From Prosthecobacter sp. (lineage in GTDB: Bacteria; Verrucomicrobiota; Verrucomicrobiia; Verrucomicrobiales; Verrucomicrobiaceae): a stretch of DNA of 64,000 nt. The position numbers were made by a program, and so were the translations under genes. Location: assembly GCA_017853885.1 (NCBI GenBank), contig JAFMIR010000005.1, forward strand, positions 78,657-142,656, in the 5' to 3' direction. The notes below the pieces were generated by a model that did not search any database, was not told the origin of the DNA, and saw nothing but the letters and a program-made list of their open reading frames with translations. Positions 1 through 8,657 of the stretch are shown here, in pieces; the first letter of the stretch is position 1, and each line of letters opens with the position of its first letter.

Positions 1-1
1 C

Positions 2-205
2 ACGTTTTTCATCCACGGCCTCTACGACGACCTTACCCAGCAGCCCAGCAACATCTTCGAAACCAAGCTCTTTCCCGACGGCACCGAACGCTATATTCCC
101 ATTAGCCGTGCGACTTGGAAAGCTTGCCTAGAGCGGCTCCGCGAGCAAATCATCGAGAGCGGGCTGAAGATCGCGAAGAAGCGGTCCTCATCAAAAGCGG
201 AGTAA
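2..205 (+). CDS. C-terminal fragment of an unidentified protein
   Basis: An open frame enters from the left edge and ends at the TAA at 203-205, giving the last 67 residues of a protein. It starts THFIHGLY-like (read as TFFIHGLYDD from base 2) and ends in a basic, Ser/Lys-rich tail (KIAKKRSSSKAE). I do not recognise a domain. The segment is hydrophilic, with no membrane helix. The next gene faces it, with its stop 48 bases away. The reading is supported only by codon usage that looks like the neighbours and by an uninterrupted frame, so identity cannot be given without the upstream sequence. Confidence 0.5.
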   Translation, partial: TFFIHGLYDDLTQQPSNIFETKLFPDGTERYIPISRATWKACLERLREQIIESGLKIAKKRSSSKAE

Positions 206-253
206 TGGAGTCGTGGAGTTTTGCTTTCAGCTAGCATTGCTCTGTCCCACCGC

Positions 254-1420
254 TTACCGCACCTGTCTTAGGTTCTTAGGCCAAGGATCCTCAAAAGTGC
301 CGCCGGATTGCCAGTGGCGGATTTCGTCGTCGGTGCAGAAGCAGGATTGCAGGTGGCGAACGAAGATGGCGCGGTCGTGTTCGGCCCCGATGAGGGTGAG
401 TTCGTTCAGGTGGTCACCAAAGACGGGGTGGGTGCCTTGCAGCCACTCGCGGAGCTGGGCGATCTCCTGCGGGAGGAGTTTGCCATCGGGATTTTTGACG
501 AGCTCGGCCTTCCAGTAGGCCATGAGCTCCATTTCGATGCTGCCGCCGCTTTGATTCCAGAGCAGCACCTCGCGCGGTCGTGAGGCGAGCCAGATGAAAC
601 CTTTGCTGCGATGAATGCCGAGGCCCAGATGCTCGCGAAAGCAGGTCCAAAAACGTCGCGGATGCAGTGGTCGCTCGTCACGCACCAGGGTGTGGCCGAT
701 GTCGTAGGCCTCGCTTTCGCCCAAATCGGTGTCGGGTAGGCCCAGCGAGAGCTTTTGAGCGCGTGCGAGGTCGAAACCGCCGATGTCGAGCCAATCGACC
801 TCGGCCTTGCCATAACTCGCGGTGAGCACGCGGGCCTCGGGATGGAGGATTTCGAGCGTTTTGCGCACGATGGTCAGATCGGCGGCGGGAACGCGTTCGG
901 CCTTCGTGAGGACGATGGTGCTGGCGAACTGCATTTGCTCCACGAGCAGGTTTTCCGCGCTGCGCAACCCTCGGGCCTCGTTTTGCACCAAACGGCCCAG
1001 CAAGTCCGCGCCGCCGTCGTGATCGGCCACGAGCGCCCGCGCGTCGAGCAGCGTGATGAAGCCGTGTAATTCGAGCGAGGCATGCTGGAGCACATCTTCG
1101 ATGAGCGGCCACGGATGTGTGCTGCCGGAGGTCTCGATGATCAGATGATCCACATCCTCGCGAGCCGCGAAACGAGCCAGCGCCTCGCGAAACGCCTCGC
1201 GTCGGCTGCCGCTGATGCTCCCTGCATAAAGACTGACGAGCGTGCCCTCGGCTTCGGATAACCGCTCGGCCTCGCGGACGAGGTCGCCATCGACCTCGAG
1301 ATCACTCACGTCATTAACAATCACGCCGAGTCGCCGCTGCGCCGGTGCCTCGCGCAGCATGCGCCGCAGGAGCGTGGTTTTGCCGGAGCCGAGGAAGCCG
1401 CAAAGAATGGTGACGCGCAT
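254..1420 (-). CDS. CobW/COG0523-family P-loop GTPase lacking the CxCC metal motif
   Basis: A 388-residue GTPase of the G3E/COG0523 (CobW, YjiA, ZigA) family, whose members handle or deliver metal ions. The Walker A motif GFLGSGKT lies at residues 7-14, and the family motif IIETSGSTHP marks the middle of the GTPase domain. A C-terminal CobW_C-like region follows. I chose the ATG at 1420 (MRVTILCGFLG), which places the P-loop at the usual distance; a TTG 36 bases upstream is possible. The usual GCICC metal-binding motif after switch I is replaced by GSISGS, so all three cysteines are gone. The gene diverges from the FeoB-like operon, with only 50 bases between the start codons. A metal-chaperone or regulatory role is therefore inferred from context more than from ligands. 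Confidence 0.85.
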   Translation of the reverse strand: MRVTILCGFLGSGKTTLLRRMLREAPAQRRLGVIVNDVSDLEVDGDLVREAERLSEAEGTLVSLYAGSISGSRREAFREALARFAAREDVDHLIIETSGSTHPWPLIEDVLQHASLELHGFITLLDARALVADHDGGADLLGRLVQNEARGLRSAENLLVEQMQFASTIVLTKAERVPAADLTIVRKTLEILHPEARVLTASYGKAEVDWLDIGGFDLARAQKLSLGLPDTDLGESEAYDIGHTLVRDERPLHPRRFWTCFREHLGLGIHRSKGFIWLASRPREVLLWNQSGGSIEMELMAYWKAELVKNPDGKLLPQEIAQLREWLQGTHPVFGDHLNELTLIGAEHDRAIFVRHLQSCFCTDDEIRHWQSGGTFEDPWPKNLRQVR

Positions 1421-1470
1421 ACACGGAGTCTTGGCTTGCGTTTTTCTTTTATGCAATCTATTTGCGTTTA

Positions 1471-3108
1471 ATGAAGAAAGCCTCTGTCGTCCTTGCCGGT
1501 CTCGAATCCGCTGGAAAGTCCGCGCTCTTTCGCGGGCTCACGGGACATGCGACGGGCGATGAGGCGAACTTTCGCGGCTCGACGATCATCTGCCGGAAGT
1601 GCCGGGTGGCGGATTGTGGCTGCGAGGTGATCGATACGCCGGGCATTCGCGTGAATGACGATGCGCACACGACGCGCATGGCGCTGGCGGCGATGCAGGA
1701 AGCGGATGTGGTGCTGCTGGTGGCCCGTGGCACGCATGCGGTGAGCGAGGTGGAGACGCTGCTGCGTGAGCTCGACCTCCAGCAAAAGAAGACCGCGCTC
1801 GCCATCACCTTTCACGACAAAGCGCCGGAGCAGATCGAAAGCCTCGCGCAGATTTATCGTGAGCGTTTGGGCATCCCCGTCGTCGTGGTGAATGCTCGCG
1901 AGCTCGATGCAGCTGGCCGCGGCCGCGTGCTGACGGCCATTCAGAGCGCGGCGCAGGTGAATGTGGCGCTGCATGAGCCATCCGGAGAACTGCACCACAC
2001 GCCGGTGCAGCCACAGACGACCCTTTTTGAAAGCAAGCTTGTTGGTCCATGGCTCGCGCTGCTGAGCATGGGGCTGATGTTTGCGCTGCCGGTTTATGCG
2101 GCCTACGTCTTTGCAAGCTGGGCACAGCCGCTGGTGGATCAATGGGGCATCACGCCGCTCAAAGCCTATGCGCAGAGCTGGCCGCAACTTGCCCAAGTGA
2201 TGCTCACCGGTGGCTACGGTGCGATCACGCTGGGCTGGTATTCCTTCCTGTGGGCCTTTCCGGTGGTGCTACTCATCAGCGCGAGCGTGGCGCTGGCGGA
2301 GGAGACGGGGCTGAAGGATCGCGTCACCGCGGCGCTCGATCCTTGGCTGAGGCGCATTGGGCTTAGCGGTCGCGATTTGATCCCAGTGCTCACCGGTTTC
2401 GGTTGTAATGTAGTGGCCGTTTTTCAAAGCCGCTCCTGCTCCGCCTGCACGCGAAAGTCCTGCGTGTCACTCATCGCCTTTGGCAGCGCATGCAGCTATC
2501 AAATTGGTGCTTCACTCAGTCTCTTCGGCGCGGCTGGACATCCAGCGATGTTCTTCCCTTATCTCGCGGCGCTGTTCCTCATCGGCGCGCTGCACACGCG
2601 GGTGTGGCACGGCAGCCTGCCAGTGGAGCAGATTCAACCGCTGCATGAGCGCTCCTTTTTGCAAAAGCCCTCCCTGCGTGCCGTAACGTGGCGCGTGAAA
2701 GCGGCACTGGGGCAGTTCCTGAAGCAGGCAATGCCCATCTTCATCGCCATCTGCCTCGTCGCAGCCTTGCTGGAGCATTTCGGTGTCATCGCCCGATTCA
2801 CAATGGGTGTAGCACCGTTGCTGGATCTATTTCACCTGCCCGGTGAGGCAGCTCCGGGCATTCTTTTCTCCATCCTGCGCAAGGACGGCCTGCTCACGCT
2901 GAACAGTGGAGATGGAGCACTGCTCACCGCCCTGAGCGCCGGGCAGCTTTTCGTGCTCGTGTGGCTCGCCAGCACTTTCACTGCCTGCCTCGTCACGCTG
3001 TGGACCGTGCGCAAGGAACTTGGTTGGTCCCCTGCGACATTCTTGGCAGTCAGGCAGGGGATCACATCACTCGCCAGTGCATGGATCATCGCAATTCTCT
3101 TCTCATGA
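1471..3108 (+). CDS. FeoB-like GTPase/membrane metal transporter with extra cysteines
   Basis: The 545-residue protein resembles FeoB, the inner-membrane ferrous iron transporter. It has an N-terminal small GTPase domain (about residues 1-165; P-loop GLESAGKS, G3 DTPG) followed by two Gate-type membrane halves with about eight hydrophobic segments. The pore signature GCNV of FeoB is present, but it continues into a CxxCxxxxC cluster (RSCSACTRKSC). Four more cysteines (CRKC...CGC) sit in the GTPase domain before DTPG. The G4 motif N-K/M-x-D is not visible (TFHDK stands there), so nucleotide specificity may be relaxed. I chose the ATG at 1471; a TTG lies at 1462. The stop overlaps the next start as ATGA. 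The substrate could be iron or a thiophilic metal; that is inference. Confidence 0.8.
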   Translation: MKKASVVLAGLESAGKSALFRGLTGHATGDEANFRGSTIICRKCRVADCGCEVIDTPGIRVNDDAHTTRMALAAMQEADVVLLVARGTHAVSEVETLLRELDLQQKKTALAITFHDKAPEQIESLAQIYRERLGIPVVVVNARELDAAGRGRVLTAIQSAAQVNVALHEPSGELHHTPVQPQTTLFESKLVGPWLALLSMGLMFALPVYAAYVFASWAQPLVDQWGITPLKAYAQSWPQLAQVMLTGGYGAITLGWYSFLWAFPVVLLISASVALAEETGLKDRVTAALDPWLRRIGLSGRDLIPVLTGFGCNVVAVFQSRSCSACTRKSCVSLIAFGSACSYQIGASLSLFGAAGHPAMFFPYLAALFLIGALHTRVWHGSLPVEQIQPLHERSFLQKPSLRAVTWRVKAALGQFLKQAMPIFIAICLVAALLEHFGVIARFTMGVAPLLDLFHLPGEAAPGILFSILRKDGLLTLNSGDGALLTALSAGQLFVLVWLASTFTACLVTLWTVRKELGWSPATFLAVRQGITSLASAWIIAILFS

Positions 3109-4298
3109 AATATTCTCACAATGTGCTCATCGTCGGCGCGGGTCCAGCGGGGCTCGGGTGTGCGCTCACGCTGCAGGCGGCGGGAGTCGAAGACGTGGTC
3201 GTCGTCGATGAAAAAGGCATCGGTGCCAGCTTCGCCGCCTGGCCAGAGCAGATGACGCTCCTCACGCCGTCCTTTCACTCGAACAACTTCGGCTTCGCCG
3301 ATTTGAACGCCATCTCGCCCGAGACCTCGCCCGCCGACTTCCTCAACACGCAGCATCCCACCGGCAAAGACTACGCCACCTACCTCAGGGCCATCGTGAA
3401 GCACTACGAACTCGATGTGCAGAGCGGCGTGTGCGTCACCAGCCTTCAACGCGTGCGCGATGTCTTCGAGCTGCAGACCTCGCAAGGCCTGCGCACCGCC
3501 CGCTACGTTATCTGGGCCGTCGGCGAATTCTCACGCCCGGATCTCGGCGGCATCGTAGGAGCCAATTTGGGCCTGCATAACTGCCGCGTGCGTGATTGGG
3601 AGCAGCTCGCGCTTACCGGCGATGTCTTCACGCTCATCGGCGGCTACGAGAGCGGCATCGACGCTGCCATTCAGCTCATGCAGCTCGGCAAAAAAGTGCA
3701 TCTCCTCTCCCGCGGCCATCCTTGGGATAGCGACGATCCCGATCCCAGCCGTGCCCTCAGCCCCCGCACCCGCGACCGACTCAAGAACGCGCTGCTCACA
3801 GCACCCGGTACCATCCATTTCTACAAAAACGCCGAGGTGCTCGCCATCCGCCCCGTGTGCGGCGGATTCGAGCTCGACGTGCGCGACGGCAAGCCCTTTC
3901 ACAGCCCCACGCCGCCCATTCTCTGCACCGGCTTTCGCAGCGCCATCGAACCTCTTCGCGAACTCTGGGAGTGGAAAAAAGGCTCGCCTGTCTTCAGCGA
4001 GGCAGCGGACGAATCCACGCTCACGCCCGGCCTCTTTTACAGCGGCCCCTCGTTGCAGCATCGCGGCATGCTGTTCTGCTTCATTTACAAATACCGCGCC
4101 CGCTTTGGCGTTATTGCGCGTGAAATCGCTAGACGTTTCGGCCTCGACGTTGGCGGTAGGCTCGATCTTTGGAAACAACGCGGGTTCCTGCTTGACGATC
4201 TCAATTGCTGCTCGGACTGCCAATGCGCCGTCGAGCCTGAGGAAGACAAAGAACTCAACAAGCAAGCGGAGGTCATCGAATATGCTGTGGCGTCGTAA
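3105..4298 (+). CDS. FAD/NAD(P)-dependent oxidoreductase with a C-terminal cysteine cluster
   Basis: A 397-residue flavoprotein of the flavin-monooxygenase/YpdA-like pyridine nucleotide oxidoreductase type. The FAD-binding GAGPAG lies near residue 10. A second, degenerate Rossmann motif (GGYESG) lies near residue 180. A late motif (ILCTGFRSAIEP) matches the ATG/CTGF segment that closes the FAD site. The C terminus carries NCCSDCQC, four closely spaced cysteines that could bind a metal or a 2Fe-2S cluster, or shuttle thiols. The start ATG overlaps the stop of the FeoB-like gene (ATGA), so translation is probably coupled. A role in changing the redox state of a metal or thiol for the transporter is inferred from this layout. 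No substrate can be named. Confidence 0.8.
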   Translation: MKYSHNVLIVGAGPAGLGCALTLQAAGVEDVVVVDEKGIGASFAAWPEQMTLLTPSFHSNNFGFADLNAISPETSPADFLNTQHPTGKDYATYLRAIVKHYELDVQSGVCVTSLQRVRDVFELQTSQGLRTARYVIWAVGEFSRPDLGGIVGANLGLHNCRVRDWEQLALTGDVFTLIGGYESGIDAAIQLMQLGKKVHLLSRGHPWDSDDPDPSRALSPRTRDRLKNALLTAPGTIHFYKNAEVLAIRPVCGGFELDVRDGKPFHSPTPPILCTGFRSAIEPLRELWEWKKGSPVFSEAADESTLTPGLFYSGPSLQHRGMLFCFIYKYRARFGVIAREIARRFGLDVGGRLDLWKQRGFLLDDLNCCSDCQCAVEPEEDKELNKQAEVIEYAVAS

Positions 4299-4923
4299 AC
4301 CCAATCGTGACGCAAGCACCCCCGCCTGCACCCCTCATCGCCAGACAAGCACCGCAGCCATGCTCACCCGCGGCCATCTGAACGACCTCACCACCGGTCT
4401 TGGCCAGCAGATGTTCTTCTGGGGTCGTGATGTAATCACGGACGGCAATCTGCTCATGAAGCATGGCTTTCAAAAACACCGTTCCGAAGGCTTGCAGGGC
4501 ACCAGTTGCTACTGCAAGCCTTGGCAGGACGGCATGATTGAACTGCACGGCGCCTGCGCCGGCTGGTATCCCTGCGAAGGCCGAAAATGCGGCTTCCTGT
4601 TCATCCGCAATGCCAAGCGCTGCTATGTCCACCACCGCAGCACGCCTGTCGTGCCTGGTGAGTATGACTTCCGCGAGTTCGATAGCAGCAATCTCACTGA
4701 ACTCACCCGCAGCAGCCGCATCTTTACCGCCTGGCTAGCCGAGTATGAGGCGTGGATCGCCGAGCAAATGGGCCGAGCCTATCGCGAGGAATGCCACGCC
4801 ATGTTTTGCAAGCTTCCCTCATCCAGATCTTGGCTGGAACCTGAAAAAGCCAGCCGTTGGTTTGCCACTTTCGCCGCAGGTTTGAACACTTTGCCCCGTG
4901 CGAAGGCTTGGGCGGGGGATTGA
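4282..4923 (+). CDS. Cysteine-rich protein of unknown function, third gene of the metal operon
   Basis: The predicted protein has 213 residues from the ATG at 4282, which overlaps the end of the oxidoreductase gene by 17 bases; a later ATG (MLTRGHL) would shorten it by about 26 residues. I recognise no family. The central region holds a run of cysteines and aromatic residues (CYCKPW, CAGWYPCEGRKCGF, KRCYVHH), then a helical C-terminal half with two more cysteines (ECHAMFC). No signal peptide or membrane segment is visible. The Cys pattern suggests a zinc-ribbon-like or Fe-S fold. Its place behind a transporter and a Cys-tailed flavoprotein suggests all three work on the same ligand. That is inference. 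Confidence 0.7.
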   Translation: MLWRRKPNRDASTPACTPHRQTSTAAMLTRGHLNDLTTGLGQQMFFWGRDVITDGNLLMKHGFQKHRSEGLQGTSCYCKPWQDGMIELHGACAGWYPCEGRKCGFLFIRNAKRCYVHHRSTPVVPGEYDFREFDSSNLTELTRSSRIFTAWLAEYEAWIAEQMGRAYREECHAMFCKLPSSRSWLEPEKASRWFATFAAGLNTLPRAKAWAGD

Positions 4924-4998
4924 GGGTTGCTTTGGCTCAAACAAGTTCGAAGCGGCGAAAACGTCGCCCAGCGATGGCTTTGTGTGCGGCCAAAATTT

Positions 4999-5020
4999 CT
5001 CTGCACAGTTGTTTGCAGAG
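4999..5020. promoter_or_regulatory. Short inverted repeat upstream of the HtrA gene
   Basis: The 7-base arms CTCTGCA (4999-5005) and TGCAGAG (5014-5020) are perfect inverted copies separated by 8 bases. The element lies about 60 bases before the protease start in a 155-base gap. It could be an operator, but arms this short occur by chance. Confidence 0.25.
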
Positions 5021-5078
5021 CTGAAAATCGCTTCAAGATTTTTCGCGTCAGAACGTCACACGGCACGTATCACTTCCC

Positions 5079-6692
5079 ATGAAGCAGCCCCAATCCCTCA
5101 AACCCGCCATGAAACATACCGCTCCCATCATTACCGCCATCACCTTGGCGTTCAGCTTGGCCCATGCCGAGACGATCGATGCCAACGCGTTCCATTCGAA
5201 GCTTACCCGAGATACCACGCCCCTGCCGAACGGCGGCCAGGTTCAGATGAGCTATGCCAATGTGGCCGAGAAGATCTTGCCCAGCGTGGTCACCATTTTC
5301 TCCTCCGCTCCCATGAAGACGCCCACTGCTGACAAGATTCCGCCTCAACTGCGTCCGTTCTTTTATCGCTTCTTCGGCGTGCCAAATGAAGGTTTCGGCA
5401 TGGATGAAAACGACGAACCTCAAGCTCCTCGCCGACGTGGACAACCTCAGGCGCCTGAAGAAGAGGACGAAGTTGCCCCCCAAAATCGCGGTGTGGGCTC
5501 TGGGGTGATCATCACCGCTGATGGCTATATCCTCACCAACAATCATGTTATTGAGGATGCCAAGAAGATTGAGGTGGCTGTCACAGATGGCGAAAACACG
5601 AAAAACTACACTGCCCAAGTCATTGGCACGGATCCACTGACCGATGTGGCGTTGATCAAAATTGATGCAAAGAATATGAAGCCAGCCACCATCGGTGACA
5701 GCACGATTCTCCGCGTGGGCGATGTGGTGCTTGCTGCCGGTGCGCCAATGGAATTGCCGCGTTCCATCACGCAAGGTATTGTCAGCGCCTTGGGCCGCAG
5801 CGATGAAGGTATTGTGCGCAAAGGCCGCATGAACGGCTACGAGGACTTCATTCAGACGGATGCCTCGATCAATCCTGGCAACTCTGGCGGTCCTCTCGTG
5901 GATGGCCTGGGCCGCGTGATCGGCATCAACACCGCCATCCTCTCCAAGTCTGGCATGAACGCCGGCATTGGCTTTGCCATTCCAATCAACATGGCCATGC
6001 GCATTGCCGAAGACTTGCTGGATGACGGCTCCGTGCAGCGTGGTTACCTAGGAGTGCAGATCACGGATGTGACACCCCAGTTTGCCAAGCAATACAAGAC
6101 GGGTGATCAGACGGGTGCTCTCGTGACTCAAGTCGGATCAGAATCCCCTGCCGAAAAAGCGGGTGTGCAGGTCGAGGACATCATCACTGGCATCAATGGC
6201 CAGAAAGTCGATGGCAGCAGCCGTCTGCGTCTTATTGTCAGCAGCTTGAAGCCTGGAACCAGCGTGCCGATGGAAATTCTCCGCAATGGCCAAAAAATGA
6301 CGCTGAACGCCACCCTCGAGGCGCTGCCCGAGGAAGCCCTTGCGGAGGTTGGCCCCGGCCGCAGCATTCCACGTGGGGGGGCAGGCAAAGGTGGCGCGAA
6401 CGCCTCGGTCGAGCTGGTGCCAGGTGTGATTGTACAAAATTTATCCCAGGCGCTCCGTGAGCGATACGACATTCCCAAGGAGCTCCAGGGCATTCTGGTC
6501 ACAAAGGTGGAGCCCGACAGTCGGGCTGCCGCCATGGGCCTGGAAGACGGCGATGTGATCACCCACATCAATCGCCAGCCGGTTCCCAGCGCCTCAGAGG
6601 CGCGCACCATGGCCAAGGCCAGTGAACAGAGCGTTCTCCTGCGCCTTTACCGTAAGGGAGACACGATGCTGCTCATGATTGGCAAGCAGTAA
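5079..6692 (+). CDS. HtrA/DegP-type periplasmic serine protease
   Basis: A 537-residue trypsin-like protease/chaperone for misfolded envelope proteins. A signal peptide is visible (MKHTAPII...SLAHA, cleavage near residue 30 of the long form). The catalytic triad is His156 (TNNHV), Asp189 (LTDVAL) and Ser269 (GNSGGPL). Two PDZ domains follow, at about 325-420 and 440-537. Before the protease core there is an acidic/Pro-rich insert (about residues 108-135) shared with the LA loop region of other family members. The ATG at 5109 would give a cleaner signal peptide than the ATG at 5079. The gene stands alone, with a strong terminator 20 bases after the stop. Confidence 0.93.
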   Translation: MKQPQSLKPAMKHTAPIITAITLAFSLAHAETIDANAFHSKLTRDTTPLPNGGQVQMSYANVAEKILPSVVTIFSSAPMKTPTADKIPPQLRPFFYRFFGVPNEGFGMDENDEPQAPRRRGQPQAPEEEDEVAPQNRGVGSGVIITADGYILTNNHVIEDAKKIEVAVTDGENTKNYTAQVIGTDPLTDVALIKIDAKNMKPATIGDSTILRVGDVVLAAGAPMELPRSITQGIVSALGRSDEGIVRKGRMNGYEDFIQTDASINPGNSGGPLVDGLGRVIGINTAILSKSGMNAGIGFAIPINMAMRIAEDLLDDGSVQRGYLGVQITDVTPQFAKQYKTGDQTGALVTQVGSESPAEKAGVQVEDIITGINGQKVDGSSRLRLIVSSLKPGTSVPMEILRNGQKMTLNATLEALPEEALAEVGPGRSIPRGGAGKGGANASVELVPGVIVQNLSQALRERYDIPKELQGILVTKVEPDSRAAAMGLEDGDVITHINRQPVPSASEARTMAKASEQSVLLRLYRKGDTMLLMIGKQ

Positions 6693-6711
6693 TAGGCACC
6701 ATCTACCTTGG

Positions 6712-6743
6712 CCCGCGCATGCCACCGGTGTGCGCGGGTTTTT
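6712..6743 (+). terminator. Rho-independent terminator after the HtrA gene
   Basis: The arms CCCGCGCA (6712-6719) and TGCGCGGG (6731-6738) form an 8-base-pair GC-rich stem, followed directly by five T residues. Confidence 0.8.
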
Positions 6744-6869
6744 GGGGCAACAGTAGGCTTCGGATCTGGTAAAGGGTGAGGAAGGAGGCTGCCCTGCGTT
6801 CCATAGAATTCCCGTCCGCATCATTTGACAGCCGTTAGGTGGCGATTACTATCGCGCCCCTTTTTCCCC

Positions 6870-6875
6870 GGAGGG
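6870..6875 (+). promoter_or_regulatory. Strong ribosome-binding site of rplI
   Basis: GGAGGG lies 9 bases before the ATG at 6885. It fixes the start of L9. It is one of the few clear Shine-Dalgarno sequences in this window. Confidence 0.75.
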
Positions 6876-6884
6876 CATCCATTT

Positions 6885-7391
6885 ATGGCAACCACCCAAG
6901 TCATCCTCAAAGAACGCATCAAAGGCCTCGGCGCTGAAGCCGATGTGGTCAAAGTGAAGCGCGGTTTCGCACGCAATTTCCTGCTTCCCCAAGGCAAGGC
7001 CTACGAAGCCACCAAGGGCAACCTGCGCCATACCGAGCGTCTCAAGGCCGTCCGTGCTGAACGTGAAGCCGCTGAAATGGCTGAGGCCACGAAACTCGCC
7101 GGCAAGCTCAAGAAGGTGAAGCTCAAGCTCACACTCGCCACCGGCCAAGGCGGGAAGTCCTTCGGTGCTATCACCACAATGGACATCGCAAAAGGTCTCC
7201 AAGATCAGGCGGGCATCGAGATTGACCGTCATCAGATCGTGTTGGAACGCCCGATCAAAAACACCGGCAACTTCGATGTCGAAATCAAGCTCGGTTACGA
7301 TATCACCACGGAGATCAAGCTCTCCGTTGCTGCCTCTGGCGATAAGGCTGCTGAAGGCGACGACTCCGGCGATGAGAAAGCCGCAGAGTGA
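6885..7391 (+). CDS. rplI: 50S ribosomal protein L9
   Basis: A 168-residue protein that binds 23S rRNA and stabilises the L1-stalk base of the large ribosomal subunit. The N-terminal L9 signature is visible (LKERIKGLGAEADVVKVKRGFARNFLLP pattern, with the G-x2-V-x-V-K-x-G-Y/F-x-R-N core), then a long Lys/Ala-rich connecting helix, then the C-terminal domain. An acidic Ser/Asp/Glu tail extends about 15 residues past the usual end. A strong RBS lies 9 bases upstream and a terminator directly follows, so the gene appears monocistronic. The usual rpsF-ssb-rpsR neighbours are not here. Confidence 0.97.
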   Translation: MATTQVILKERIKGLGAEADVVKVKRGFARNFLLPQGKAYEATKGNLRHTERLKAVRAEREAAEMAEATKLAGKLKKVKLKLTLATGQGGKSFGAITTMDIAKGLQDQAGIEIDRHQIVLERPIKNTGNFDVEIKLGYDITTEIKLSVAASGDKAAEGDDSGDEKAAE

Positions 7392-7412
7392 TCGAATTTC
7401 ACATAATGTATG

Positions 7413-7448
7413 CCAAAGCCGCATTCTAGGATGCGGCTTTGGTTTTTT
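7413..7448 (+). terminator. Rho-independent terminator of rplI
   Basis: A perfect 12-base-pair stem (CCAAAGCCGCAT at 7413-7424, ATGCGGCTTTGG at 7431-7442) with a 6-base loop is followed by six T residues. The T run abuts the stop codon of the opposing M20 peptidase gene. Confidence 0.93.
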
Positions 7449-8590
7449 CACCTCTTGAGGCTGCGCAGGAATCTTTTGAAGAAAGCCACACCCTCCTCCA
7501 AGTCCTTCACGGCGATGAATTCGTCCTTGGTGTGAGCTTGAGCGATGCTGCCAGGACCGATGGCGATCGCGGGTGTGCCGGCAACGGCGAGAAAGGCGGC
7601 GTCACAGAACCATGGTGCCCCGCTAAGATCACCTCCGGCTGACATAAGCTTTTGGATGAAGGGATTCGCTGGATCGGTGTCGAGGCAAAATGCCTCGCTA
7701 GCTGCGGTGACATGAGCGGTTTCGTCGTGACGAGCGACAAAGTCAGAAAGCAACTGCATGGCACCACCTGCCTTCGCGAGACCGGGTGTGGTGCGGATGT
7801 CCACCTGGAGCTTGCAGGCATCGGCCACGATGTTGCTGCGTGTTCCACCTTGGATCATGCCGAGATTGATGGTGCTTACACCAAGCCATTCATCCGCTCC
7901 ACCGGCCTCTGCCAGCAAATCGCGAAACTCCGTGTCCAGCGCCTGCACGAGCTTGCTCATCTTCACGATGGCATTCACACCCAGCTCCGGCGTGGCGCCA
8001 TGCACGGCGACGCCGGTGGTATGCACATCGGCCCACAGACAGCCTTTGTGACGAAACACCGTCTTCAGCGAGGTCGGCTCGCCGATGATCGCGAGGTCGT
8101 AGCGGCCGTGGTGCTTCGCAAAGTGCTGCGAACCGAGCTGGGCGCTTTCTTCGGACATGAAACCGACGAAATGCACCTCGACTGGCAACTCGGGAAGTTC
8201 GTCACGCAGTTCGTGAAGCGCCCATAGCATGGCGGCGGCAGAGCCTTTGGTATCGGAAGTGCCTCGGCCCCAGATTTTGCCTTCACGCAGTTCGCCGCCG
8301 AAGGGATCAATGGTCATGCCGCCGACGCTCACGGTATCCGTGTGTGGGGCGAAAAGGATGCGCGGCTTGCCGCTGGTGCTCGTCGGGTAATGCCCGATGA
8401 CATTCGGCCTGCCGGGCTCGACTTCATCGAGGTAGGTCTCCGCTCCCGAGTGCTCCAAAAAGGCCGCGATGTAACGTGCGCAGGCTTCCTCACCGGTGTG
8501 CGGTGTGCCGGGATCTCCATCGGGATTCACCGAGGGGATTCTCACAAGGGCTTGGAGGAGCTCGACGACGCTCTGGGGCGGGTTTTGCAT
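7448..8590 (-). CDS. M20-family metallopeptidase (ArgE/DapE-like deacylase)
   Basis: A 380-residue zinc amidohydrolase of the acetylornithine deacetylase / succinyl-diaminopimelate desuccinylase family. The zinc ligands and catalytic residues are in family order: His of FAPHTDTV, Asp of GRGTSDTKG, Glu-Glu of FMSEES, a GEPTS motif, and a C-terminal ligand His near QAHTKDE. A central dimerisation (lid) domain runs from about residue 175 to 285. I prefer the ATG at 8590 (MQNPPQSVVEL), as the upstream extension to 8668 looks non-conserved and would run into ruvA's start. ArgE, DapE and a peptidase role cannot be separated from sequence alone. Confidence 0.87.
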   Translation of the reverse strand: MQNPPQSVVELLQALVRIPSVNPDGDPGTPHTGEEACARYIAAFLEHSGAETYLDEVEPGRPNVIGHYPTSTSGKPRILFAPHTDTVSVGGMTIDPFGGELREGKIWGRGTSDTKGSAAAMLWALHELRDELPELPVEVHFVGFMSEESAQLGSQHFAKHHGRYDLAIIGEPTSLKTVFRHKGCLWADVHTTGVAVHGATPELGVNAIVKMSKLVQALDTEFRDLLAEAGGADEWLGVSTINLGMIQGGTRSNIVADACKLQVDIRTTPGLAKAGGAMQLLSDFVARHDETAHVTAASEAFCLDTDPANPFIQKLMSAGGDLSGAPWFCDAAFLAVAGTPAIAIGPGSIAQAHTKDEFIAVKDLEEGVAFFKRFLRSLKR

Positions 8591-8657
8591 GCTGAAAAGA
8601 GCCGTGGCAGGCTTCCTTTGCAAACGGAGGCTTGCACGGGCTTGATGACTTGGCTTC

